A DNA stretch of 58,024 bases from Rugosimonospora acidiphila (GCF_039543385.1 NZ_BAABJQ010000044.1:1-58024), one strand, 5' to 3'; counted from the stretch's first letter, positions 9,184-19,141 are shown. Made by a program: numbers and translations. Notes: a model not told the origin generated them from the sequence alone.

Positions 9184-12100
9184 ATGTTACGACCACGATC
9201 CAGATCCAGAGCAGTGCCTGCCGAGGAGCGTGAGCTGGCGGCGAGCCTGGCGCGGACGAACGGCCGGCGCCGGGCGCCGCGCCGGTTGGCGGCCAAGGCC
9301 CTGATCGCCTGCTTCGCGATGGTCGCCAGCATGGTGGCCACCGCCGGCACGGCGCACGCGACGTACCACCCGGGCGAGCCGGCGGGCATGGACCCCGGCA
9401 CCCCGCCGTTCGTCGGTTCGGCCGACCCGGTGCCCGCACCGCCCGGGACGTTCGACCCGTCAAAGAGCGAGCTGCAGACCATCTACGACGCCGACGTGGC
9501 GGCCGGCGGCACCTCGTACTGGTTCGACCGGATCCTGGCCCGCCCCTATCTGAACGACTCCGACCCGCTGATGACCCGGGGCCGGGCGCTGTACATGTAC
9601 AGCACGTCCGAGCGCCAGCTCGGCTTCCAGGCCGGCGGCACGGGCGCCAACGGCGGCGGCGGGTACGCCTACCGGCAGCCGCCCACCACCGGTGCGGCGC
9701 AGAACCTGTACACCGTGGCGGTCTCGGGCGCGACGGTCACCGAGGACACCTCGAAGCAGCTGCAGTACCCGAGCTACTTTTCCGGCGTGTACAACGCCGG
9801 CGCGCTGAACATCGCGGAGAAGAAGTTCATCACCGACAACGACGTCGCGGTCACCGACCTGACCCTGACCAACACGGGTACCACGTCGACCACGACGACG
9901 CTGACCGCCAGCTCGCCGATCGCCACCACGCCCTCGGCGGACAACTCCGAGCTGACCGGTACGGTGGCCATCCGCTACGCGCTGACCACCATCTTCCCGC
10001 GATTCAGCGGGGACGGCTTCACGGCCAGCGGCAACGCGCTGACCCGCACCGTGACGCTGGCGCCGAACGCGTCGATCAGCCTGAAGCTGCAGCTCGGCGC
10101 GATCGCCACCGAGATCCCGCAGTCGCTGACCGACTACCAGCGCTACCGCGGCTACGACCCGAACACGGCCTGGTTGACCCAGATGAAGGAGTACAACCAG
10201 TTCTGGGTGGACACCGTGCCGTACGTCGACCTGCCGGACGCGAACGTGGAGAAGATCTCCTACTACCGCACCTGGGAGAACCGGTACAACACGTTCGACG
10301 GCAACATCCCGGGCAACGACTACCAGTTCCCGGTCGACCTGGAAGGCGCGCTCGGTTACAACAACCAGATCTCGCTGACCGTGCCGATGCGGATGAACGA
10401 CCTGGAGTACTGGCGCGATCCCGAGTACTCGTACGGCTCCTGGCTGTCCCAGGGTGAGGAGTCGGCGTGCCAGGCGTACCACGACAACCCGGGCAACACC
10501 GGGAACTGGAACAACACCTACGAGCAGTGGACCTCGGCCCAGGCGTGGCAGAGCTACCTGATCCACGGCGGTCCGACGTCGGTGGTGAACAACCTGGCCG
10601 AGTACAGCGACTGTGACCTTGAGGGCACGCTCGGCAAGATCGACACCAACAAGAACGATCTGATCGAGTACTCGTCCGGCACGCTGCCGGGCAACGACGC
10701 CGACTCGGTGGCGTTCAAGTACTACGGCACCCGGCCGCAGGACCGCACCGAGAGCTCGTACTGGTACGCCGGCGCGCAGGCCGCGTCGCAGGAGTACGCG
10801 CTGGTGGGCAACACCGCCAAGTCGTCGCAGATGAGCGACATCGCCAGCGGCATCAAGAGTGCCCTGCTGAACAACCTGTGGGCCAGCGGCCCGGTGACCA
10901 ACACGCCGACCGGCACCGGCACGGTCGCCACCGGACCCCGGGTAACGGGGAAGATCGGTAACGCGGTTCCGCTCTCCGGTAGCAGCGAGTACGTGAGCAT
11001 GCCGACCGGCATCGTCAGCGGCCTGTCCGACTTCACCATCTCGACCTGGGTCAACCCGGGCGCGAACACCACCTGGTCGCGGGTGTTCGACATCGGCACC
11101 GGTACCGGCACCTACATGTTCCTGACGGTCAACGCCGGCAGCGGTCCCCGGTTCGCCATCACCACCGGCGGCAGCGGGGCCGAGCAGCAGCTGAACGCCA
11201 CCTCGCAGCTGCCGCTGAACCAGTGGTCGCTGCTGACCGTGACGCTGTCGGGCACCACCGGAACCCTGTACGTCAACGGCAACCCGGTGTCGACCAACGC
11301 CAACATGACGCTGCACCCGTCGAACCTGGGCAACACCAACCAGAACTGGATCGGCCGCTCCGCGTTCGGGGACCCGTACCTCAACGCCAAGGTGGACGAC
11401 TTCCAGATCTACGACCACGCCCTGCCGGCGACCGACGTGCAGGCGCTGGCCGGTGGGCAACCGGGCGCGGGCAACGTGGCGTCCTACAAGTTCGACGAGG
11501 CCAGCGGCGCGACCGCGACCGACTCGTCGGGCAACGGCAAGAACGCGACCATCATCTCGAGCACCAAGCCGACGGTCACCTGCCCCGGCGGCGTGTTCCT
11601 GCAGAAGGACCTGACCACCGGCAACCTGGTCTGCTGGAAGGACCAGCAGAACTTCACACCGTTCATCAACGGCATCCCGCCGGACACCGCCGAGTACACC
11701 CAGGCGCTGCGGTACTACGCCAGCTCCGCGGATTTCCCGATCTTCCCGGTGTACACCGCCGACCAGGCCGACCAGGCCGCGGACATCGCCTGCGCAGCCT
11801 GCTCGCAGGGCACCAACAACTTCTCGAACATCAACGCCACCCTGCAGGCGATGCTGTACTCGTCGGCGCTGCGCAAGTACCCGTCGCAGTACATCACGCC
11901 GGACATGTACCGGCAGCTGATCGAGTGGTTGGCCTGGAACGAGGACATCAACGGCAACAACCAGTTCCCGGACAACAACGAGTACTTCTTCAACTGGAAC
12001 CCGACGACCCAGACGCTGGGCCGCTCCGGTATCCACGACGACGTGCTCGGCTCCTTCAACTGGATGTTCTTCCAGGACATCGCGGGCCTGCAGTCGCGGC

Positions 12101-13299
12101 TGGACAACCAGGTGGAGCTGTACCCGATCGACATGGGGTACGACCACTTCACCGCCAACAACCTCAGCTACCACGGCAGCAACCTGACCATCGTCTGGCA
12201 GAAGCCGGGCGGGACCGTCTACTACCCGAACGCCCCGATGGGGTACTCGCTGTACATCGACGGCAAGCGCGCGTTCACCGTCGACGACCTGGCCCACGTG
12301 ACGTGGAACTCGGCGACCGGCGCGGTCACCGTGAACGACGGCAGCGCGACGCAGGTCTCGGCGCACGCCGCCGTGCCGCTGAAGACGGCCACCCAGGTGA
12401 GCCTGTCAGACAACGCGCGAATGGTGGACAGCTTCCAGAAGGCGGGAGTGGACATCTCCTCGACCACCGGCGGAGTGACCAACCTGGCCCAGGGCAAGAC
12501 CGCCACGGCCTCGTTCACCACCACCACCCCGGCCTCGCAGCGCACCAGTCCGGCCAACGCGGTGGACGGATTCACCATCAGCGGCCTGCCGGTGACGTCG
12601 GGCTCGTACGTCGGCACCAACCCGATCTGGGGCGACGTGGGCTCGCCCAACGCCCAGGACTGGTTGCAGGTGGACCTCGGAAAACCGACCCAGATCAACA
12701 ATGTGAAGCTGTACTTCTACAGCAACAAACAGTTCGGCTCCGGCGGCAACACCTACCGAGAACCGAGCTCGTACTCGGTGCAGTACTTCGACGGTACGAA
12801 CTGGGTCGACATACCGAACCAGGCGCACTCGCCGGGTACGCCGCAGGCCAACTACAACGAGGTCGACTTCGCTCCGGTCACCGCGCAGCAGGTACGGGTG
12901 CTGATGACCCGGCAGACCGGCTTCGCGGTCGGGCTCAAGGAGGTCCAGGTCGAGAACGTTCTCGACTGGCAGGGCTTCTCGGGCCGGGTCGGCGACGAAC
13001 CGACGGTGAACTCGGCGCCGGCCGGCGCCGCGGTGCCGGTCAGCTTCGGGATCGGCGGTGACCAGGGCACCTCGGTGCTCGCCGGCTCCCCGCAGTTCCA
13101 GCCGATGTACTGCGGCACCGACACGCCCAGCGGCCCGGCGGTGTCCGAGCTCAGGTCGGCGGGGCTGCACTACGACCCGGCGACCAAGCAGTACGTGTAC
13201 ACCTGGCAGACGGACAAGGGCTGGAAGGGCACCTGTGGCCAGCTGGACCTCAAGCTGAGCGACGGCACCACCCACAGCGCGACCTTCTCGTTCTCCTGA
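9184..13299 (+). CDS. Large secreted (alpha/alpha)6 glycoside hydrolase with nested LamG and F5/8-type domain
   Basis: 1371 residues with a long basic N-region and a Sec-type leader (ALIACFAMVASMVATAGTAHA, about residues 40-59). A beta-sandwich-rich region (about 80-320) precedes an (alpha/alpha)6-toroid catalytic region resembling the MGH1-like/GH63 group (about 330-585 and 800-1050; WLSQGEESACQAYHDNPGN, ESSYWYAGAQAASQEYA). A permuted LamG domain (about 580-797) interrupts the toroid between LLNNLWA and GGVFLQKDLTTG. The C-terminal part has an F5/8 type C-like carbohydrate-binding domain (NLAQGKTATASF to VGLKEVQVEN). The family and substrate are not certain; the context points to arabinose-containing plant glycans. 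Start ATG, with AAGGAGAGGG rather far upstream. Two hairpin terminators follow. Confidence 0.78.
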   Translation: MLRPRSRSRAVPAEERELAASLARTNGRRRAPRRLAAKALIACFAMVASMVATAGTAHATYHPGEPAGMDPGTPPFVGSADPVPAPPGTFDPSKSELQTIYDADVAAGGTSYWFDRILARPYLNDSDPLMTRGRALYMYSTSERQLGFQAGGTGANGGGGYAYRQPPTTGAAQNLYTVAVSGATVTEDTSKQLQYPSYFSGVYNAGALNIAEKKFITDNDVAVTDLTLTNTGTTSTTTTLTASSPIATTPSADNSELTGTVAIRYALTTIFPRFSGDGFTASGNALTRTVTLAPNASISLKLQLGAIATEIPQSLTDYQRYRGYDPNTAWLTQMKEYNQFWVDTVPYVDLPDANVEKISYYRTWENRYNTFDGNIPGNDYQFPVDLEGALGYNNQISLTVPMRMNDLEYWRDPEYSYGSWLSQGEESACQAYHDNPGNTGNWNNTYEQWTSAQAWQSYLIHGGPTSVVNNLAEYSDCDLEGTLGKIDTNKNDLIEYSSGTLPGNDADSVAFKYYGTRPQDRTESSYWYAGAQAASQEYALVGNTAKSSQMSDIASGIKSALLNNLWASGPVTNTPTGTGTVATGPRVTGKIGNAVPLSGSSEYVSMPTGIVSGLSDFTISTWVNPGANTTWSRVFDIGTGTGTYMFLTVNAGSGPRFAITTGGSGAEQQLNATSQLPLNQWSLLTVTLSGTTGTLYVNGNPVSTNANMTLHPSNLGNTNQNWIGRSAFGDPYLNAKVDDFQIYDHALPATDVQALAGGQPGAGNVASYKFDEASGATATDSSGNGKNATIISSTKPTVTCPGGVFLQKDLTTGNLVCWKDQQNFTPFINGIPPDTAEYTQALRYYASSADFPIFPVYTADQADQAADIACAACSQGTNNFSNINATLQAMLYSSALRKYPSQYITPDMYRQLIEWLAWNEDINGNNQFPDNNEYFFNWNPTTQTLGRSGIHDDVLGSFNWMFFQDIAGLQSRLDNQVELYPIDMGYDHFTANNLSYHGSNLTIVWQKPGGTVYYPNAPMGYSLYIDGKRAFTVDDLAHVTWNSATGAVTVNDGSATQVSAHAAVPLKTATQVSLSDNARMVDSFQKAGVDISSTTGGVTNLAQGKTATASFTTTTPASQRTSPANAVDGFTISGLPVTSGSYVGTNPIWGDVGSPNAQDWLQVDLGKPTQINNVKLYFYSNKQFGSGGNTYREPSSYSVQYFDGTNWVDIPNQAHSPGTPQANYNEVDFAPVTAQQVRVLMTRQTGFAVGLKEVQVENVLDWQGFSGRVGDEPTVNSAPAGAAVPVSFGIGGDQGTSVLAGSPQFQPMYCGTDTPSGPAVSELRSAGLHYDPATKQYVYTWQTDKGWKGTCGQLDLKLSDGTTHSATFSFS
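10918..11580 (+). other. LamG cassette nested in (alpha/alpha)6 hydrolase (circularly permuted)
   Basis: Same permuted order as the GH43 insert: it opens with TGKIGNAVPLSGSSEYVSMP and closes with YKFDEASGATATDSSGNG. The catalytic domain stops at LLNNLWASG before it and resumes at CPGGVFLQKD after it. Confidence 0.75.
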
Positions 13300-13308
13300 T
13301 CCGTTTTC

Positions 13309-13377
13309 CTGGGTCGTGCTAGCGCGACCCAGCCGAGAGGCCCGGTGCCGGTGGGTGGAATGCCCGCCGGCACCGGG
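13309..13377 (+). terminator. Tandem hairpin terminators after the GH43 operon
   Basis: First hairpin: CTGGGTCG ... CGACCCAG (13309-13332), in effect a fully symmetric stem. Second: 13341-13355 pairs with 13363-13377 (CCCGGTGCCGG arm, one mismatched pair, 7-base loop). No T-tract. Confidence 0.75.
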
Positions 13378-13426
13378 CATCCGCGCTTCCCGGGTCGGGA
13401 AAACGGCCCAAAAAAGCGAATGAATG

Positions 13427-13441
13427 TCCGATATACCGAAC
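13427..13441. promoter_or_regulatory. IclR-type operator box (site C), upstream auxiliary site of araB
   Basis: TCCGATATACCGAAC. It lies 207 bp upstream of site D, the same distance as between sites G and H in front of the GH127/dehydrogenase pair. Confidence 0.6.
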
Positions 13442-13582
13442 AACATCCGGCACGGGCGGCCTACCGCTCGTGCCGCTCCCGCTCTCGACCGAGCCCGGGA
13501 TCGGACCGGTCGATGGCCGGCGAGACCGCAAGCGTAGGCGAAAACCCTTGCCCGCAAAGGGGGGCGGGCCAACCCGAAGGCA

Positions 13583-13648
13583 TTGACAGCCGGCCGTCGA
13601 TGGGCCAGCCTATGCACACACGTTATGCGCGTGTTCAGTATTTCGAAC
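13583..13648 (+). promoter_or_regulatory. araB promoter and IclR-type operator (site D)
   Basis: TTGACA at 13583-13588, then a segment (CCGTCGATGGG ... AGCCTATG) nearly identical to the promoter at 37235. The box TTCAGTATTTCGAAC (13634-13648) lies within the longer palindrome GTGTTC ... GAACAC (13631-13650), with its centre 58 bp from the -35 box. The exact -10 is uncertain (AGCCTA or CCTATG). Confidence 0.62.
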
Positions 13649-13709
13649 ACGGGCGGCCGATAGCGGCCTGAGCCAAGCGTCGGCACCGCACTGACTGACA
13701 GGAGTTCGG

Positions 13710-15362
13710 ATGGCCAGCTACGTCGTCGGGATCGACTTCGGCACCCTGTCGGGCCGGGCCCTGGTGGTACGCGTTGAGGACGGGGCGGAGCTGGCCAGTG
13801 CCGTGCACCCCTTCGCGCACGGCGTGATTGATCGGACCCTCGGCGGCGAGGAGTTGCCGCAGGGCTGGGCGCTGCAGGACCCGGAGGACTACCGGGACGT
13901 GCTGCGCGAGGCGGTGCCGGAGGCGGTGCGCGCGGCGGGCGTCGAGCCGCGCGAGGTGATCGGCATCGGCATCGACTTCACCGCGTGCACGGCGCTGCCC
14001 GTGCTGCGCGACGGCACCCCGCTGTCCCAGCTGCCCGAGTTCGCGGACCGGCCACACGCGTACGCGAAGCTCTGGAAGCACCACGCCGCCCAGCCGTACG
14101 CCGACCAGATCAATGAGCTGGCGGTCCGCCGGGGGGAGGGGTGGCTCGGCCGCTACGGTGGGCGCATCTCCGCGGAGTGGCAGTTCGCCAAGGGCCTCCA
14201 GCTGCTGGCGGAGGACCCCGAGATCTACGCGCGCACCGACCGGTGGATCGAGGCGGCCGACTGGATCACCTGGCAGCTGGCCGGCGTCGAGACGCGCAAC
14301 GTGTGCACCGCCGGCTACAAGGGCATCCTCCAGGACGGCCGGTACCCGTCGTCGGCGTACCTGTCCGCGTTGGACCCCGACTTCGCCGGCTTCGTCACCG
14401 ACAAGCTGGCCCACCCGCTGTCGGAGCTGGGCGCCCGGGCCGGCGGGCTCACCGCGACGGCGGCCGCGTGGACCGGGCTGCCCGAGGGCATCGCGGTGGC
14501 GGTCGGCAACGTCGACGCGCACGTGACCGCGCCCGCCGTTGGCGCACTGCGCCCCGGCCAGATGCTGGCCGTGATGGGCACCTCGATCTGCCACGTGATG
14601 AACGGTGAGCGGCTGGCCGAGCTGCCCGGGATGTGCGGCGTGGTGCAGGGCGGGATCTCACCGGGGCTCTGGGGGTACGAGGCGGGGCAGAGCGGGGTGG
14701 GCGACATCTTCGCCTGGTACGTGGAGAACTGCGTGCCCCCGTCGTACCATGCGCGGGCCCGTCGCGAGGGAGTCGACCTGCACACGCTGCTGTCCGGGCT
14801 CGGCGCCGCCCAGCCGGTCGGGGCGCACGGGCTGGTGGCGCTGGACTGGCACAGCGGCAACCGTTCCGTGCTCGCCGACCACGACCTGACCGGGGTCATC
14901 GTCGGGCAGAGCCTGGCCACCCGGCCGGAGGACACCTACTGGGCGTTGATGGAGGCGACGGCGTTCGGCACCCGCACCATCATCGAGGCGTTCGAGTCGG
15001 CCGGCCTGCCGGTCACCGAGCTGGTCGCGGCCGGCGGCCTGATTCGCAACCCGTACCTGATGCAGTTGTATTCGGACGTGACCCGGCGCCCGGTGGCCAC
15101 CACCGCCGCGGAGCAGGGGCCGGCGCTGGGCGCGGCGATCCACGCGGCCGTGGCGGCCGGCGCCTACCCCGACATCTACCGGGCGTCGGAGGAGATGAGC
15201 GCACCCCGGGCGGCCGTGTACCAACCGGATACCGCCCGCGCCGACGGGTACGACGCGTTGTACGGCGAGTACCGCCGGCTGCACGACTACTTCGGCCGCG
15301 GCGGCAACGACGTGCTGCACCGGCTGCGGGCGCGGGCCCGCCGCCAGGCGGTCATCGCCTGA
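13710..15362 (+). CDS. araB: Ribulokinase (FGGY kinase family)
   Basis: 550 residues, the usual length of AraB, which phosphorylates L-ribulose to L-ribulose 5-phosphate in arabinose catabolism. The N-terminal FGGY ATPase lobe opens with VVGIDFGTLSGRALVV; GIGIDFTACTALPV, WIEAADWITWQL and the C-terminal VAAGGLIRNPYLMQLYSDVTRRPV are typical of ribulokinases. Cytoplasmic. ATG at 13710 with AGGAG six bases upstream. Monocistronic: a strong hairpin lies about 150 bases beyond the stop. Epimerase (araD) and isomerase (araA) genes, usual partners, are absent from the window. Two IclR-type boxes (13427 and 13634) control its promoter region. A related FGGY sugar kinase of other specificity is a minor alternative. 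Confidence 0.9.
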   Translation: MASYVVGIDFGTLSGRALVVRVEDGAELASAVHPFAHGVIDRTLGGEELPQGWALQDPEDYRDVLREAVPEAVRAAGVEPREVIGIGIDFTACTALPVLRDGTPLSQLPEFADRPHAYAKLWKHHAAQPYADQINELAVRRGEGWLGRYGGRISAEWQFAKGLQLLAEDPEIYARTDRWIEAADWITWQLAGVETRNVCTAGYKGILQDGRYPSSAYLSALDPDFAGFVTDKLAHPLSELGARAGGLTATAAAWTGLPEGIAVAVGNVDAHVTAPAVGALRPGQMLAVMGTSICHVMNGERLAELPGMCGVVQGGISPGLWGYEAGQSGVGDIFAWYVENCVPPSYHARARREGVDLHTLLSGLGAAQPVGAHGLVALDWHSGNRSVLADHDLTGVIVGQSLATRPEDTYWALMEATAFGTRTIIEAFESAGLPVTELVAAGGLIRNPYLMQLYSDVTRRPVATTAAEQGPALGAAIHAAVAAGAYPDIYRASEEMSAPRAAVYQPDTARADGYDALYGEYRRLHDYFGRGGNDVLHRLRARARRQAVIA

Positions 15363-15513
15363 CGACGCGCCGCGGTCGTCAGTGACCGGATAACGGGCGG
15401 GCCGGTCGACCGCTGGACGCGGTCGCCGACCGCCCCGACGATCCAAAAGTGCGATGCCTGCCCGACGGCCGGCACGCTCCACAGTGGAGTTCAGTGCCGG
15501 CTTGGCCGGTCAG

Positions 15514-15556
15514 GTCTTGGTGGGGATTCCCGGTCTGGGCGGGATCCCCACCAAGA
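15514..15556 (+). terminator. Terminator downstream of araB
   Basis: Hairpin with arms GTCTTGGTGGGGAT (15514-15527) and ATCCCCACCAAGAC (15543-15556), extended inward by CCC/GGG past a one-base bulge. It lies 152 bases after the araB stop. Confidence 0.8.
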
Positions 15557-15694
15557 CTCGCTCAGCGGCGGGGCTTTCGGCGCGGGCGTGGCGGTCCGCT
15601 TGCACAATCGTTGCCACGCGACGTCCCCGCGATCCTGCCGCTCCGCGGGTCGATAGCGCCGCCGCGTGCGGCCGAGCGCCGAGCCCGAAATCTT

Positions 15695-15710
15695 GTTCGA
15701 AATATCGAAC
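15695..15710. promoter_or_regulatory. IclR-type operator box (site E)
   Basis: GTTCGAAATATCGAAC, one of the two best copies. It lies 196 bp upstream of site F with no clear promoter of its own, so it probably acts as an auxiliary upstream site for the ricin-GH gene. Confidence 0.65.
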
Positions 15711-15840
15711 GCCGCACGGCTGGACTGGTCGATGGGCCGCGATCGCCGCTGGTGGTGGCCGGTCCGTGCGCGCCTCGGGATGGCCCGAGGCGCGCGCCGA
15801 TACCGTGCGGGGAACTCCGTTCCGGCCGGATGACATGTCG

Positions 15841-15906
15841 TTGACAGTCGATGTCTTGGGGCCTTACCGTTTGCGCAGGATGTGAATGCAGTTCGATATA
15901 TCGAAT
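15841..15906 (+). promoter_or_regulatory. Promoter and IclR-type operator (site F) of the ricin-GH gene
   Basis: TTGACA (15841-15846), 18 bases, TACCGT (15865-15870). The box GTTCGATATATCGAAT (15891-15906) contains the perfect 14-bp palindrome TTCGATATATCGAA, centred 58 bp from the -35 start. The leader runs about 130 bases to the GTG at 16018. Confidence 0.72.
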
Positions 15907-16017
15907 CGATATGCATCATTCTGTTCGCGCGGTGACCCGCCCGTACGCGTGCGCCGCTCCCGTACCCCGGCCGGCCCTCACGCCGGCCGCCGTCCCACCC
16001 CCCTCAAGGAGGAGCAT

Positions 16018-19000
16018 GTGAGCAAAGGGCTCAGGACGCGACGGCACAGACGGTTCGCCGCCGGTGCCGTGCTCGTGCTCGTCGCGGCCACACTGTCCAC
16101 AGTGGCCACAGCACAAGCCGCCTCGGCCGCGGTGACGTTCACCAGTACGGTGGTCAATCAGGCCAGCGGGAACTGTATGGATGATCCGTACTCGTCGACG
16201 TCGCCGGGTACGCAGTTGATCCAGTATTCGTGTAACAACGGGTCGAATCAGGGTTGGACGTTCGCGCCGGTGTCGGGTACGACGGCGACGTATACGGTGA
16301 CGTCGTTCGCGGGTCTGTGTGTGGGTGTCGCGGGGTCTTCTACGGCTGACAACGCGGCGGTGCAGCAATTGACCTGTAGTGGTGCGACGAGTCAGCGGTT
16401 CACGTTGACGCCGGTGTCGGTGTCGGGTGCGACGAACACCTTCAATCTGGTGGCGTCGAACTCGGGTAAGTGCATCGTGCCAACGGGCGACACGACCGCC
16501 AACAACACGGTGCTGGTGCAGCTGCCCTGCACGACGGCCACCACCCGCGTGTGGCGCATCCCGTCCTACAACGGCGGAACCACCAGCGGCAACACGGTGA
16601 CCGTCGCCAACCCGGGTACCCGCACCACGACGGCCGGCACCTCGGTGTCGCTGCAGATCAGCGCGAGCGACTCGGCCTCCGGCCAGACGCTGCACTTCTC
16701 CGCCACCGGCCTGCCGAACGGGCTGTCCATCAGCACGAGCGGCCTGATCACCGGCACCCCGAACACGGCCGGCACGTCGACCGTGGTGGTCACGGCCACC
16801 GACGGCACCGGTGCCGCCGGCTCGGCGTCGTTCAGCTGGGTGGTCAACTCGTCGGGCGGCGGTGGGACCACCACCTACCTGGGCATCCCGGCCGTGGCAC
16901 CCAACGCCTGCAACAACTCCAGCCTGCCCAACGCGTACGGCACCAACTTCCCGGTGCCGGCCGACCCGCTCGGGCAGGGCTTCGCCAACGAGACCGCGCT
17001 GGGCTGGGACGGCAACTACTGGCCGGTGCTGCAGTACCTGTCCGGCTCGTTCTTCGCCCGCGGCGTGCCGACCACGTACAACAACAACGGCACCAACATC
17101 TGCGGCTCGATGTACTCGTTCAGCATCTACCACTACGGCGGCAACCGCGCCGCCCAGTCGGTGCAGTGGACCCAGGAGTCCGGCTACCTGCCGGCCATGA
17201 CCACCTCGTTCACCTCCGGGTCGGTGGCCGTGTCCATCAAGGAGTTCGCCGACAAGGTGACCATCAGCGGCCACGCGTTCGATCTGGTCTACACGCGGGT
17301 GTCGGTCACCAACAACGGCAGCGCCTCGGTCACCATCGACCCGGGTGGCACCGGCACGAACCTGGTCCGGCTGACCAGCACGTCGCTGAACACCGTGGCC
17401 GCGCACGCGACGAGCAACCACGACTACGTGGTGGCCGTCGACAACTTCGGCAACGGCGCCGCGCTGCCGACCGGCACCACGTTGTCGTCCGCCGCGCCGA
17501 GCTTCGACACGGCCGACGCCCAGATGGCCGCGTACTGGAACGGGCGCATCGGGGAGACGGCCGGCTTCGGCCTGCCGAACCTGACCCTGCCCAACACCGG
17601 CAGCCTGGCCAACCCCGGCACGGCGCTGGTCAACGCGTACAAGGCCGGCACCGTCTACGGGCTGATGATGCAGGTCGGTGAGGCGCAGTTCTCCGGCGCG
17701 GACAACTACTCCTGGCTGCTCAACCACGACGTGCCCGGTGAACTCAACTCCCGGCTGGAGACCGGCGACTACCACGACGCGCAGAACCTTCTGCTCACCG
17801 CGCGGATCTCGCAGGCCACCAACTTCAACGAGCACGGCGCCAACTGGTACTACGACGGTGACTGGAAGACCCCGGCCACCTGGGCGTACTACCTGGCCAA
17901 GACCAACGACACCGCGTTCGTCAGCCAGTACTTCCACGACGACGCCAGCGGCTCCAGCCAGTGGGGTCCGAGCCTCTACACCATCATGCACACCATTTAC
18001 TCCGGGCAGCTGTCCTCCGACGGTTCACTGAAGGCCAGCTTCGACAACGACTCGTCCGGCCGCTGGCTGTTCGACGACTACTCGGCGCTGGAGGGCCTGG
18101 CGGCGTACAAGTACATCGCCACCCGGCTGGGCAACACCACGGAGGCGCAGTACGCCAACACCGCGTACAACAACCTGCTCAGCCACACCAACACCCTGGT
18201 CGCCAACAACGAGTCGGCGCATGGCTTCAGCTACCTGCCGTGCGTGATCGACCAGGCGAACACGTCCAACCGGTGCAACACCTACAACGACGCCAACTGG
18301 GCCTCGCCCGTCTGGGTGGGTCAGAACCAGTGGTCGACGATGCTGATGGGCGGCACGCTCAACGGCGTGATCGGAGACCCGGCACAGTCGGACGCCATGT
18401 ACGCCATGGGCTTCGCCCGGCTGGCCTCGCACAGCCTGCCGTACCCGACGTTCGGCGCCTTCAACGGGTACTCGACGGCGTACAACACCGCGTACGCCTC
18501 GAACGGCCTGTTCGGCAGCAACTACCGCGACCTGCCGATCACCAGTTACGCCTGGCAGATCGCCACCACCACCGGCGGCCCCAACGCCTGGTGGGAGGCC
18601 AACGGCTCCGGGCCCAGCACTTCCAACCCGTGGATCGGCAACCACGCCGGCCCAGAATTCGGCGCCATCCCGTACGCCTGGCCGATCTCCGCGCAGCAGG
18701 AGGGCCTGCTGCAGTCGATCGTCGCCGAGGGCCTGTCGGCCACCGGCAGCGGCCCCTACACCTACACCCGGCCGCTCTACATCGGTCGGGGCATCCCGAA
18801 CACCTGGATCGCCTCCGGTCAGACCATCAGCGCTTCCAACCTGACCAACTCGTACTCGGTCAGCAGCGGCTCGCGCTCGACCTACGGCGTGTCCATCTCG
18901 GTGACCAAGCCGAGCACGCGGGTGGTCACGGTCAACCTGTCCGGCAGCCTGCCGGGCGGTGCGGTCTCCATCCAGCTGCCGATCTTCCTGTCGGTCGGCG

Positions 19001-19095
19001 TGAACTCGGTCAGCGGCGGCACCTACAACGCCTCGACGCACACGGTCACCGCCAACTCGGGTGCGACGAGCATCGCCATCACCCTGGCGAGCTGA
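16018..19095 (+). CDS. Secreted ricin-B-lectin / Ig-like / (alpha/alpha)6-type glycoside hydrolase
   Basis: 1025 residues from a GTG preceded by AAGGAGG. Residues 1-37 are a Sec-type leader (RRFAAGAVLVLVAATLSTVA). A ricin-type trefoil lectin follows (about 40-185; repeats ending QGWTF, QRFTL and RVWRI). Next is a putative Ig-fold domain (about 195-280; LPNGLSISTSGLITGTPN). The remaining 740 residues form a large catalytic region with toroid-like helices (ANWYYDGDWKTPATWAYYLAK, WLFDDYSALEGLAAYKYIA) and a beta-rich C-terminus; I do not recognise the GH family with certainty. Codon use inside the first two ricin repeats differs sharply from the rest. It is expressed alone: IclR-type sites E and F upstream, a perfect terminator downstream. 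Confidence 0.75.
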   Translation: MSKGLRTRRHRRFAAGAVLVLVAATLSTVATAQAASAAVTFTSTVVNQASGNCMDDPYSSTSPGTQLIQYSCNNGSNQGWTFAPVSGTTATYTVTSFAGLCVGVAGSSTADNAAVQQLTCSGATSQRFTLTPVSVSGATNTFNLVASNSGKCIVPTGDTTANNTVLVQLPCTTATTRVWRIPSYNGGTTSGNTVTVANPGTRTTTAGTSVSLQISASDSASGQTLHFSATGLPNGLSISTSGLITGTPNTAGTSTVVVTATDGTGAAGSASFSWVVNSSGGGGTTTYLGIPAVAPNACNNSSLPNAYGTNFPVPADPLGQGFANETALGWDGNYWPVLQYLSGSFFARGVPTTYNNNGTNICGSMYSFSIYHYGGNRAAQSVQWTQESGYLPAMTTSFTSGSVAVSIKEFADKVTISGHAFDLVYTRVSVTNNGSASVTIDPGGTGTNLVRLTSTSLNTVAAHATSNHDYVVAVDNFGNGAALPTGTTLSSAAPSFDTADAQMAAYWNGRIGETAGFGLPNLTLPNTGSLANPGTALVNAYKAGTVYGLMMQVGEAQFSGADNYSWLLNHDVPGELNSRLETGDYHDAQNLLLTARISQATNFNEHGANWYYDGDWKTPATWAYYLAKTNDTAFVSQYFHDDASGSSQWGPSLYTIMHTIYSGQLSSDGSLKASFDNDSSGRWLFDDYSALEGLAAYKYIATRLGNTTEAQYANTAYNNLLSHTNTLVANNESAHGFSYLPCVIDQANTSNRCNTYNDANWASPVWVGQNQWSTMLMGGTLNGVIGDPAQSDAMYAMGFARLASHSLPYPTFGAFNGYSTAYNTAYASNGLFGSNYRDLPITSYAWQIATTTGGPNAWWEANGSGPSTSNPWIGNHAGPEFGAIPYAWPISAQQEGLLQSIVAEGLSATGSGPYTYTRPLYIGRGIPNTWIASGQTISASNLTNSYSVSSGSRSTYGVSISVTKPSTRVVTVNLSGSLPGGAVSIQLPIFLSVGVNSVSGGTYNASTHTVTANSGATSIAITLAS
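16145..16480 (+). other. Segment of atypical codon use within the ricin domain
   Basis: From about 16145 to 16480 third positions are mostly G or T (GTG, TCG, ACG, GGT, AAT, TGT), whereas the flanking signal peptide and the third ricin repeat onwards use the C-rich codons (ACC, GGC, AAC) of the neighbours. The change in codon habit falls inside one folded domain. Confidence 0.65.
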
Positions 19096-19141
19096 CCGTC
19101 CGTTCGTGGATTGGCGGCGCACCAGCCGCGGCGCCATGACA

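Noticed and set aside
9460..12366. 968-residue and similar long frames antisense to the secreted hydrolases
   Set aside because: Typical high-GC shadow frames; the plus-strand proteins have signal peptides, domains and normal codon bias.
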